Shown here: piece after piece, positions 18,145 to 24,632 of the stretch
Layout: the number at the start of each line of letters is the position of its first letter
Numbering within the stretch: position 1 is the stretch's first letter
Source: Bog-473 sp963711065
GTDB taxonomy: Bacteria > Actinomycetota > Acidimicrobiia > Acidimicrobiales > RAAP-2
Direction: 5' to 3'
Length of the DNA stretch: 64,000 nt
Assembly: GCA_963711065.1 (NCBI GenBank)
Contig: CAVQCO010000007.1
Span: 806,001 to 870,000 of the forward strand
Notes under the pieces: generated by a model
Database searches by the model: none
Told to the model about the DNA's origin: nothing
What the model saw: the letters and a program-made list of their open reading frames with translations, nothing else
Program-made: the position numbers and the translations under genes

Positions 18145-18321
18145 TCACCCGCCGTCGGCGAGCAGGCGCTGCAGCCCTTCGCGCAGGGTGCGCAGCTGGT
18201 GCTCCAGGTCCTGGAGCTCGCGCACCAGCCGCATGGCCTCCTCGCGGTCGAGGGCCGGGGCGCCCGGGCGGAGCATGGCGAGCGAGCGCCGCAGCGACTC
18301 CAGTTCGTACTGGCGCTCCAT
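18145..18321 (-). CDS. 58-residue charged coiled-coil protein with a LexA box at its start
   Basis: I do not recognise this short protein. It begins MERQYELESLRRSL and ends LADGG. Residues about 1–17 and 25–55 should be helices split by RPGAPA. In the second helix Leu 32, 36, 39, 43, 46, 50 and 53 fall at strict 4-3 spacing, a textbook a/d heptad, so it should dimerise or bind another coiled coil. It has no signal or membrane segment. The ATG at 18321 lies six bases after a -10-like TATGTT, so the mRNA would be leaderless. A perfect actinobacterial LexA box overlaps the promoter, so induction by DNA damage is predicted. It converges on the E2 gene with a 10-base gap. Confidence 0.62.
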   Translation of the reverse strand: MERQYELESLRRSLAMLRPGAPALDREEAMRLVRELQDLEHQLRTLREGLQRLLADGG

Positions 18322-18325
18322 CCCA

Positions 18326-18339
18326 CGAACATATGTTCG
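18326..18339. promoter_or_regulatory. LexA (SOS) box
   Basis: CGAACATATGTTCG is a perfect 14-bp palindrome and matches the Gram-positive/actinobacterial LexA consensus CGAACNNNNGTTCG. It covers the -10 element of the leftward 58-residue gene and would block it. It also lies about 25 bases upstream of the -35 of the rightward CBS-domain gene, so control of that gene is possible but less direct. Confidence 0.8.
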
Positions 18340-18356
18340 CCGCCTCCGTGGGGCAA
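18328..18356 (-). promoter_or_regulatory. Leaderless promoter of the 58-residue gene
   Basis: On the minus strand TTGCCC (18356–18351) and TATGTT (18333–18328) are 17 bases apart, and the -10 ends six bases before the ATG at 18321. Transcription would start at or next to the A of the start codon. The -10 lies inside the LexA box. Confidence 0.6.
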
Positions 18357-18363
18357 GGGGGGA

Positions 18364-18391
18364 TTGATGGGGGATGCCGAAGGGGTATAGA
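18364..18391 (+). promoter_or_regulatory. Promoter of the CBS-domain gene
   Basis: TTGATG at 18364–18369 and TATAGA at 18386–18391 are separated by 16 bases, close to the SigA-type consensus. A start near 18398 would give a leader of about 37 bases including the GGGAGG ribosome site of the gene at 18435. Confidence 0.6.
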
Positions 18392-18434
18392 AGTGCGTTC
18401 GCGGACCTGAGCCGGCTCGCAGTGGGAGGTCGCC

Positions 18435-18836
18435 GTGAAGACCGTCCGGGACGTGATGCGGAGCGAGATCGAGGTGCTCCGGACCAGCGAGTCGGTGGCG
18501 GACGCCGCCGCGTTCCTGGCGGCGAGCGGGGAGGACTCGGTTCCCATCTGCCTCTCCGACGGCAGCCTGGCCGGCGCGGTGAGCAGCCGCGACATCGTGT
18601 CCAAGGTGATCGCCAAGGGTCGCGACCCGCACCAGGTGTCGCTGGCGGAGCTGGCCGAGCCGAGCGAGGCGCTCGGCCTCGACGTGGACGCGCCGGTCGA
18701 CGAGGCGGTGGCGATCATGTGCCGACACCGCCGCGCCCGCCTGCCCGTCGTGGAGCACGACCACGTGGTCGGATTCGTGACCCAGGGCGACGCCGCGCGC
18801 TCGCTGGCGTTCCGCTCCTTCTGGGACGAGTCCTGA
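18435..18836 (+). CDS. Two-CBS-domain protein
   Basis: The 133 residues are a tandem pair of CBS domains: V(R)DVMRSEIEVLRTSESVADA starts the first and APVDEAVAIMCRHRRARLPVVE lies in the second. Stand-alone CBS pairs bind adenine nucleotides (AMP, ATP, SAM) and act as energy sensors for a partner protein. The GTG at 18435 has GGGAGG seven bases upstream and a good promoter before it. No partner enzyme is fused; the following gene also contains a sensory-type domain. Function is otherwise unknown. Confidence 0.82.
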   Translation: MKTVRDVMRSEIEVLRTSESVADAAAFLAASGEDSVPICLSDGSLAGAVSSRDIVSKVIAKGRDPHQVSLAELAEPSEALGLDVDAPVDEAVAIMCRHRRARLPVVEHDHVVGFVTQGDAARSLAFRSFWDES

Positions 18837-18879
18837 CCGCCGCTCGCCTCGGGCCCGCGGCCCGGGCGAGAATGCGGAC

Positions 18880-19575
18880 GTGAGCGCAGCCGACCATCCG
18901 TCCTACGAGGCCACGGAACCGGCCGCGCACAGCGGGGACCTCGCCCGGCGGGTCGCACGCCGGCGAGCCGAGCTGGGCAAGAGCATCGAGGAGGTGGCGG
19001 CGGCGGCCGGCATCGATCCGGGCTACCTGCGCTACTTCGAGGAGAGCCCGGGGGTCCGCCTGAGCACGGGCACGATGCTCCTCCTGGCGCTCGCGCTCGA
19101 GTGCACCCCCGAGGAGCTCTACGGCGGGCGGGTCGACCGCCCTCCGGGGCGGGGACGGGCGGGGCGGCATCCCGAGCTCCGCGATCTCACGGCGCAGCAG
19201 TGCGAGGCGCACCTGCGGGGCGGTGGCATCGGCCGCCTTGTCTTGGTCACGCGCCGGGGACCGGTGGCCCATCCGCTCAATTTCGTCGTCAGCGGGGGTG
19301 ACGTCATCGTCAGCACGACCGTGGTGCACGCGGCGCAATTCGAGGAGCAGCCGCGGGTGAGCTTCGAGGTCGACCGCGTCGACGAGTCGATGGCCGAGGG
19401 GTGGAGCGTCCTCGTGACGGGGCGGGCGCACCGCGTCGACGATCCCGAGGAGGTCGTGGAGTTGGCCGCGCTGGGGCTCGTGCCGTGGGCCGGTGGGCCG
19501 CGCCACGCGCTCGTGCGCATCCGTCCCGACGAGATGACGGGCCGGCTGATCGTCCAGTCGGTGGCGCCGGCCTAG
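18880..19575 (+). CDS. HTH (XRE) – pyridoxamine-phosphate-oxidase-like fusion protein
   Basis: Residues about 20–75 form an XRE-type helix-turn-helix (LARRVARRRAELGKSIEEVAAAAGIDPGYLRYFEE…TMLLLALALEC). Residues about 95–230 form a split-barrel flavin-binding domain of the PNPOx/PPOX class, with GRLVLVTRRGPVAHPLNF and SVLVTGRAHRVDD. The combination suggests a DNA-binding regulator that senses FMN, F420 or a related cofactor, or an enzyme with a DNA-binding leader. It starts with GTG at 18880. Its TAG stop overlaps the stop of the convergent glycosyltransferase (shared CTAG). Confidence 0.75.
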   Translation: MSAADHPSYEATEPAAHSGDLARRVARRRAELGKSIEEVAAAAGIDPGYLRYFEESPGVRLSTGTMLLLALALECTPEELYGGRVDRPPGRGRAGRHPELRDLTAQQCEAHLRGGGIGRLVLVTRRGPVAHPLNFVVSGGDVIVSTTVVHAAQFEEQPRVSFEVDRVDESMAEGWSVLVTGRAHRVDDPEEVVELAALGLVPWAGGPRHALVRIRPDEMTGRLIVQSVAPA

Positions 19576-20981
19576 GACACGCCCGGCCCCGCCGTCATGT
19601 GCGTCAGCAGACGCGCGTAGTCGACGAGGTGGCGGTCGCTCAGCGAGTGCACGCGCACATGGCGCCGGGCGCGACGGCCCATGGCCGTCATCTCGGCGGG
19701 GTCGCGCAGGAGGGTGGCCAGCGTCTGGCCGAAGGCGTCGAGGTCGCCGGGGTCCTTCAGGAGGAGGCCGGTCCCCGGCGGGATCTGCCCGACGATGCCG
19801 CCGACGGCCGAGGCCACCACGGGCCGCGACTTCCACATGGCCTCGGTGACGGTGAGCCCGAACCCCTCCTGCAGGCTCTTCTGCACCACCACGCTGGCAT
19901 GCCGCTGGGCCGCGTTGACCATGACCGCGTTGGCCGTGGCGTCGTCCATCGGGAGGGCGACCAGGCGGATGGCGTCGCGGGCCCGCCGTGGGAGCGCCGC
20001 CCACGCGTCGAGGCATTCGGCGAGGACCTGAGCCCCCTCGGGGTCGTCGCTGACCCCGTCGACCGCTGGGCCGATGAGGGCGAGCCGCGCCTCGCTGCGG
20101 CCCGCCAGGCGGTCGGCGAAGCCGCGCAGCACACCCTGCATGTCCTTGAGGCGGTCCCAGCGCGACACCTGCACGACGAGGGGGTCGTCGGGCGACAGCG
20201 GCCCCGCGCCGCCCAGCACGGCGGAGGGCCGGTCGCCCCCGCCGCCGTCGAGCACGCCGATCCGCTGCAGGACGGAGGCGACGTGGGCCGGCCGCAGCGC
20301 GCGGTTCTTGGCCGACAAGGGGTCGATGGAGGGCTCGATGATCCACACGTCGGCACCGGCCAGCCGAGGAGGCACGAAGGCGGCGTGCGAGAAGACGAAC
20401 GTGCGGCAGTGGGCCAGGTGCGGCTGCAGGAAGTCCCAGGCCTCCTCGGTGAACGCGTTGGCGCGGTCCGCGCCGATGTGACAGCGCCAGGCGACGCGCG
20501 CGCCGTAGTCGATGAGGTGGTTGGCCAGCCCCGCCGTCTGCGGGTCGTGCAGGAAGACGATGTCGTCGCGATGGATCCTCCCGTCGATCGCCTCGGTGTT
20601 GGCGTCGAGGACGGCCCGGTAGTGCGCCGCCTCGCGGTGTCCCAGGTCGCCGCCGTCGCCCGCCACCCCGTGCAACCGGTTGTGCAGGCGCTTCGTGATG
20701 ACGAAGAACTCGGGGTCGGCGTCGATGACGAGCCAGCGCGCATCCGCGCCGGCGTCCTCGGCGTAGCCGCAGAGCAGCTTCAGCATCTCGGCCACGCCGC
20801 CTCCGTGCGCCGTCGAGCTGATGTTCCAGACCCGCACCCCGTCGAGCGACGCCAGGGCCGTCGTTGCGGCTTCCAACAGGGCGGCGAAGCGCGCCGGGCC
20901 GATCAGCCGACCGAGCCGCTCGATCGAGTGTGCCGGCACCTCGACCTCCTGCGGCTGGGGCACGCCGCCATCCTGGTACAC
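19572..20981 (-). CDS. GT4 glycosyltransferase, trehalose-synthase (TreT)-like
   Basis: The protein has the two Rossmann domains of GT4 enzymes. The N-terminal one holds VWNISSTAHGGGVAEML, typical of trehalose glycosyltransferring synthase (TreT), and a VFLHDPQTAGL block. The C-terminal one has VVQVSRWDRLKDMQGVL and the nucleotide-sugar motif SLQEGFGLTVTEAMWKSRPVVAS. TreT makes trehalose from NDP-glucose and glucose, so a role in compatible-solute synthesis is plausible; other GT4 functions are possible. The start is uncertain: GTG at 20981 gives 469 residues beginning VYQDGGVPQPQ, with no clear ribosome site, 14 bases after the upstream gene. Confidence 0.78.
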   Translation of the reverse strand: MYQDGGVPQPQEVEVPAHSIERLGRLIGPARFAALLEAATTALASLDGVRVWNISSTAHGGGVAEMLKLLCGYAEDAGADARWLVIDADPEFFVITKRLHNRLHGVAGDGGDLGHREAAHYRAVLDANTEAIDGRIHRDDIVFLHDPQTAGLANHLIDYGARVAWRCHIGADRANAFTEEAWDFLQPHLAHCRTFVFSHAAFVPPRLAGADVWIIEPSIDPLSAKNRALRPAHVASVLQRIGVLDGGGGDRPSAVLGGAGPLSPDDPLVVQVSRWDRLKDMQGVLRGFADRLAGRSEARLALIGPAVDGVSDDPEGAQVLAECLDAWAALPRRARDAIRLVALPMDDATANAVMVNAAQRHASVVVQKSLQEGFGLTVTEAMWKSRPVVASAVGGIVGQIPPGTGLLLKDPGDLDAFGQTLATLLRDPAEMTAMGRRARRHVRVHSLSDRHLVDYARLLTHMTAGPGVS

Positions 20982-20995
20982 CGCGTCGACCGCAG

Positions 20996-21352
20996 TCAGC
21001 TCTTGCCGACCGCGGCACGGATGGCCGACGCCACGCCGGGCGCGTCGTCCTCGGTCACGACGAGGCGCCCGAACTCGGCCCCGGCCAGCTCGACGACGAC
21101 GGCCGGGCCCTTGCCGTGGACGGCGGCGAAGTCCTTCCCGAAGGGTCCCCGGCGGGTCCCGACGGCGATCACGTCCGGGAGGCCGGTGCCCGGTGCCCGG
21201 ATGCCGCGCAGCTCGGGCCACGGATCGCCGACCGCCCGCACCGCCGTGACGGCCGAGAGGGGGACGCGGATGTCGCCGTGGAAGCCCTCGACCTTCTCTG
21301 CCGCATGGAGGTGGAGCACGAGCTCGCCGTCCTCGGTGCGCAGGTCGGCCAC
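20996..21352 (-). CDS. Small PH-like conserved hypothetical protein
   Basis: The 118 residues run from VADLRTEDGELVLHL to ASAIRAAVGKS. The pattern of short beta strands with AEKVEGFHGDIRVPLSAV, the IRAPGTGLPDVIAVGTRR turn and a single C-terminal helix resembles a bacterial pleckstrin-like fold found in many actinobacterial hypothetical proteins. No enzyme motif is present. The GTG at 21352 is chosen as the nearest start that keeps the first strand. It is directly followed by the TreT-like gene, so the two probably form an operon, and is divergent from the HAD phosphatase across 40 bases. Confidence 0.62.
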   Translation of the reverse strand: MADLRTEDGELVLHLHAAEKVEGFHGDIRVPLSAVTAVRAVGDPWPELRGIRAPGTGLPDVIAVGTRRGPFGKDFAAVHGKGPAVVVELAGAEFGRLVVTEDDAPGVASAIRAAVGKS

Positions 21353-21392
21353 GGCGCTCCAGTCTAGGGACGGCGGGTTAGCCTCGGCGGCG

Positions 21393-22172
21393 ATGTGGCC
21401 GCCGCCGCCCGGGGGGACCTGGGTCATCGACCTCGATGGCGTGGTGTGGCTCATGGGTCGTCCCATCCCCGGGGCGGACGAGGCCGTGGCGCGGCTGCGG
21501 GGCGCCGGGGTCCGGGTGCTCTTCGCCACCAACAACTCGGCGCCCACCCGGGGCGAGCTGCACCGGAGGCTGGGGCACTGCGGCATCACCGCGGCCGACG
21601 CCGACCTCCTCACGTCGGCCGACGTCGCCGCCGGCCTCCTCGCCCCCGGCTCCTCGGCCGTGGTGCTCGGCGGCGACGGCGTCCTCGAGGCTCTGAGCGG
21701 TCGCGGGGTCGCCGTGGTGCCGGAGGCGCCGGCGGATGCCGTCGTGGTCGGTTGGACGCAGTCGCTGTCCTTCGACGCCGTAGCCCGGGCCGCCAGCGCC
21801 GTGCGGGCCGGGGCCCGTCTGATCGGGACGAACGACGACCCGACGTACCCCACACCCCAGGGTCTCCTGCCCGGCGCGGGGTCGCTCCTGGCCGCGGTCT
21901 GCACGGCGGCCGAGGCGGCGCCCGAGGTCGCCGGCAAGCCCCACCCGGCCACCGTGGAGGCCATCAGGGCCCGGGTGCCGACGGGGGAGCTGCGGGCCAT
22001 GGTGGGGGACCGCCCGGCCACCGACGGTGCGCTGGCGGAGCGGCTGGGCATCCCCTTCGCGCTGGTCCTCTCCGGCGTCACGCCGGAGAGCCAGGTCCTC
22101 GACGGCGCGGCTGCCGACGCCGCCGCGCCCGACCTGGCCACCCTCGTGCGCCTCGCCCTCGACGGTCGGTGA
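21393..22172 (+). CDS. HAD-IIA family phosphatase (Rv1692-like)
   Basis: The 259-residue protein begins with the HAD nucleophile motif VIDLDGVVW. Motif II is FATNNSA, the lysine lies in AGKPHP, and the final acidic motif is MVGDRPATDGA. The C2-type cap sits between motifs II and III, as in NagD and 4-nitrophenylphosphatase relatives. In Mycobacterium tuberculosis the gene two places before tlyA (Rv1692) encodes a glycerol-3-phosphate phosphatase, and the same order holds here. A role in polar-lipid turnover is therefore reasonable, but substrate range in this family is wide. Confidence 0.85.
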   Translation: MWPPPPGGTWVIDLDGVVWLMGRPIPGADEAVARLRGAGVRVLFATNNSAPTRGELHRRLGHCGITAADADLLTSADVAAGLLAPGSSAVVLGGDGVLEALSGRGVAVVPEAPADAVVVGWTQSLSFDAVARAASAVRAGARLIGTNDDPTYPTPQGLLPGAGSLLAAVCTAAEAAPEVAGKPHPATVEAIRARVPTGELRAMVGDRPATDGALAERLGIPFALVLSGVTPESQVLDGAAADAAAPDLATLVRLALDGR

Positions 22173-22184
22173 ACGCACCGCGAA

Positions 22185-22213
22185 CGAAGTGCTTGCTATC
22201 AGCTAGCACTTCG
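22185..22213. promoter_or_regulatory. Palindromic operator over the promoter at 22193
   Basis: CGAAGTGCT (22185–22193) and AGCACTTCG (22205–22213) form a perfect 9-bp inverted repeat with an 11-base spacer, and the inner TGCTA-TCAGC-TAGCA forms a second overlapping dyad. The palindrome covers the -35 and spacer of the promoter, so a repressor bound here would block RNA polymerase. The half-sites resemble CIRCE half-sites but in the opposite order, so HrcA is not implied. Confidence 0.62.
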
Positions 22214-22221
22214 GATACTCT
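22193..22221 (+). promoter_or_regulatory. Leaderless promoter of the phasin-like gene
   Basis: TTGCTA (22193–22198) and TACTCT (22216–22221) are 17 bases apart. The -10 ends six bases before the ATG at 22228, so the transcript should start at the start codon. No ribosome site is present, which supports leaderless translation. Confidence 0.62.
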
Positions 22222-22227
22222 TGTTGC

Positions 22228-22884
22228 ATGGCAAGCAATGAACGCATACGCAAGTACCTCGATGCGGGGACCGTGCTCGGCCAGGTCAGCCGGGGCCGGG
22301 CCGAGGAGATCGTGCGAGAGTTGGTGAACGCGGGAGACATCCAGCGCAGTCAGGCGCAGGAATGGGTGGACAATCTGGTGGAACGGAGCCGGAGGACCAG
22401 CGAGCAGGTCCTCGAGCTGGTGCGCCACGAGGTGGCGGCCCAGCTCGAGAAGATCGACGGGAAGTCGCTCGAGACGCTGGCCAACCAGGTGGCGGACGTC
22501 CTGAAGAAGTCCGCCGAGGCCGGCCGCAGCGCGACCAAGGACGTGACCAAGCAGGCCGGCAAGGTCACCAAGGACGTGACCAAGCAGGCCGGCAAGGTGA
22601 CCCAGCAGGCGAGCAAGCAGGCCGGCAAGGTGACCCAGCAGGCGAGCAAGCAGGCCGGCAAGGTGACCCAGCAGGCGAGCAGGACGGCCGAGGGGGTGCG
22701 CACCCAGGCGGGCAAGACGGCCACCCGGGCCGCCGCCGCCGCCAAGAAGGTGGCGCCGTCCCGCCGGCACAAGCGCAAGGGTGCGGCCCAGAAGGCGTCC
22801 TCCAAGAAGGACGCCGCGTCCAAGCCCAAGTCGGGCAAGAAGCCGTCCACCGAGGCCAAGTCGACCAAGAAGGCCGCCAGCTGA
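22228..22884 (+). CDS. Phasin/PhaF-like protein with 11-residue repeats and H1-like tail
   Basis: The 218 residues fall in three parts. Residues 1–100 are helical and amphipathic, with IRKYLDAGTVLGQVSRGRAEEIVRELV at the start of the kind seen in phasin-like granule proteins. Residues 103–157 are five 11-residue repeats of T(K/Q)xxxKQAGKV type, the periodicity of LEA-like and surface-binding helices. Residues 160–218 are Lys/Ala/Ser-rich, like histone H1 and the nucleoid-binding tail of PhaF. A protein that coats a lipid or polyester granule and links it to DNA is one reading; a stress or nucleoid protein is another. No PHA synthase is in the window. The gene has its own leaderless, operator-controlled promoter and precedes tlyA. 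Confidence 0.7.
   Translation: MASNERIRKYLDAGTVLGQVSRGRAEEIVRELVNAGDIQRSQAQEWVDNLVERSRRTSEQVLELVRHEVAAQLEKIDGKSLETLANQVADVLKKSAEAGRSATKDVTKQAGKVTKDVTKQAGKVTQQASKQAGKVTQQASKQAGKVTQQASRTAEGVRTQAGKTATRAAAAAKKVAPSRRHKRKGAAQKASSKKDAASKPKSGKKPSTEAKSTKKAAS
22534..22698 (+). repeat. 33-bp repeats inside the phasin-like gene
   Basis: Five 33-bp units encode the 11-residue repeats. Units 1–2 (ACCAAGGACGTGACC…) and units 3–4 (ACCCAGCAGGCGAGC…) are pairwise almost identical in DNA, and unit 5 is degenerate. The near identity points to recent slippage or unequal exchange, so copy number probably varies between strains. Confidence 0.85.
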
Positions 22885-23741
22885 CCACCGGCACCCGCCG
22901 CCGGCTCGACACCGAGCTCGTGCGACGGGGCCTCTTCCCCACCCGGCACGAGGCCCAGGCTGCGATCGCCGCGGGCAACGTCCTCGTCGCGGGCGCCCCC
23001 GCCGACAAGCCGGCTCGCCTCGTCGCGCCCGACGAGCCGGTGACCGTCCTCGGCCCCCCGTCGCCCTTCGTGAGCCGGGGGGGCCTGAAGCTCGATGCGG
23101 CGCTCGCCCGCTTCGCCGTCCCCGTCTCCGGCCGCCGCGCCCTCGATGCCGGTGCGTCCACCGGCGGCTTCACCGACTGCCTCCTCCAGCGAGGCGCCAC
23201 CCACGTCTACGCCCTCGACGTCGGTCACGGCCAACTCCACCCCGCGCTGCGGGCCGACCCGCGCGTCACCGTCCTCGAGCGCACGAACGCGCGCACGCTC
23301 ACCCGGGCGCAACTGCGCGCCGCCGACCCCGCCTACGAGCCGTGCCCGCTCGTCGTGAGCGACCTGTCGTTCATCTCGCTGCGCAGCGTGGTGCCCGCAC
23401 TCGCGGGAGAGGTGTCGGCCCCCGACGCAGACCTGGTCCTGCTGGTCAAGCCCCAGTTCGAAGCCGGCCGGGCCGCCGTGTCGCGTGGCAAGGGTGTCGT
23501 GCGCGACCCGGCGGTCTGGCTGGGCGCCCTCGAGGGCGTGGTGTCCGCGCTCCATGACGCCGGAACCGGCATCATGGGGGCGATGGCCTCACCACTCACC
23601 GGCGCGGCCGGCAACGTCGAGTTCCTGCTGCACGCCCGCAAGTCCGCCGCGGGCTGCGAGGCGGGCGAGGCCACCGCCCTGCTCTCCGCCGCCGTGTCGG
23701 AGGCGGTGGGCCACCTGATCCCGGCCGACCCGGCCGGCTGA
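22881..23741 (+). CDS. tlyA: TlyA-family rRNA 2'-O-methyltransferase
   Basis: TlyA methylates 16S and 23S rRNA and makes ribosomes sensitive to capreomycin in mycobacteria. The N-terminal S4 RNA-binding domain (RRRLDTELVRRGLFPTRHEAQAAI…) is followed by VSRGGLKL, the SAM motif LDAGASTGGFTDCLL, the catalytic Lys in VKPQFEAG and DLSFISL. Start choice is a problem: no ATG, GTG or TTG lies in frame before the S4 domain for a long way, so I use CTG at 22881, which overlaps the upstream stop (CTGA). The next GTG would cut the S4 domain. Coupled translation from CTG would explain the overlap. Order tlyA–nadK–recN is conserved in actinobacteria. Confidence 0.88.
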   Translation: MTTGTRRRLDTELVRRGLFPTRHEAQAAIAAGNVLVAGAPADKPARLVAPDEPVTVLGPPSPFVSRGGLKLDAALARFAVPVSGRRALDAGASTGGFTDCLLQRGATHVYALDVGHGQLHPALRADPRVTVLERTNARTLTRAQLRAADPAYEPCPLVVSDLSFISLRSVVPALAGEVSAPDADLVLLVKPQFEAGRAAVSRGKGVVRDPAVWLGALEGVVSALHDAGTGIMGAMASPLTGAAGNVEFLLHARKSAAGCEAGEATALLSAAVSEAVGHLIPADPAG

Positions 23742-23755
23742 GCCGGGCTGGCCCG

Positions 23756-24625
23756 ATGGCGACGGTCACCTTCCTGGTCCATCCCGACCGCGCCGATGCG
23801 CTGGCGCTGGCCACCGAGACCGCCGACTGGCTGACGGCGCGGGGCGACATGGCGCGGATCCTGCGCTTCAGCGGCCCGGACCGGGTGACCGAGGCGGGCG
23901 TCGAGACGGAGCTGCGCAACGTGGAGCTGACCGGCACGACGGTGGCGGTCAGCATGGGTGGGGACGGCACGTTCCTGCGCGTGGTGCGCCTGGCGGCGGC
24001 GGCCGACGTGCCCGTGCTCGGCGTCAATTTCGGACGCCTGGGCTACCTGCCCGACCTCTCGCCCGAGCAGGTCCGCGAGGCCCTGACCAAGTTTCTCGCC
24101 GGCACGGCCGCCATCGAGGAGCGCTGCGCGCTCGAGGTGTGCATCTCGGACCGTTCGATCGGTGATGACGTCTCGTCCCTGCTCGCGCTGAACGAGGTCG
24201 TGATCGAGAAGATCGACTTCGGCCACACGGTGCGCCTGGCCACCACGGTCGACGGGGAGGAGGCGCTGACGTACTCGGCCGACGGGCTCATCATCGCCAC
24301 CCCGACGGGCTCCACCGCCTACAACCTGTCCGCCGGCGGGCCGATCCTGGCGCCGACCCTGCGTGCCATGGTCGTCACGCCCGTGGCGCCCCATTTCTCC
24401 CTCGACCGCAGCCTCGTCCTGACTGACCGACAGGAGGTCGAGGTGGAGGTGCGCCCGGACCGGACCGGCGCACTCGTCATCGACGGCCAGGACATCGGCC
24501 GGCTGAGGCCCGGTGCCACCGTGACCTGCACCGTGGCGGCGCGTCCGGTGCGGGTGGTCCGGAACGAGCCGCACACCTTCGGCACCATCCTGCGCTTCCG
24601 GCTCCTCGCCCACCGGGACCAGTGA
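23756..24625 (+). CDS. nadK: NAD kinase
   Basis: NAD kinase makes NADP from NAD with ATP or polyphosphate. The GGDGT motif with its catalytic aspartate is at residues 68–72, followed by the NE/D region (LALNEVVIEK), the glycine-rich TPTGSTAYNLSAGGPI, and a C-terminal VIDGQDIG. Length (289) is typical. It follows tlyA by 14 bases and precedes recN by seven, so all three are probably co-transcribed. It is the cytosolic source of NADP for biosynthesis. Confidence 0.95.
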   Translation: MATVTFLVHPDRADALALATETADWLTARGDMARILRFSGPDRVTEAGVETELRNVELTGTTVAVSMGGDGTFLRVVRLAAAADVPVLGVNFGRLGYLPDLSPEQVREALTKFLAGTAAIEERCALEVCISDRSIGDDVSSLLALNEVVIEKIDFGHTVRLATTVDGEEALTYSADGLIIATPTGSTAYNLSAGGPILAPTLRAMVVTPVAPHFSLDRSLVLTDRQEVEVEVRPDRTGALVIDGQDIGRLRPGATVTCTVAARPVRVVRNEPHTFGTILRFRLLAHRDQ

Positions 24626-24632
24626 GGGTCCG

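Noticed and set aside
22185..22213. A CIRCE element (HrcA site)
   Set aside because: The half-sites are in the reverse order (AAGTGCT first, AGCACTT second), and the gene is not a chaperone.
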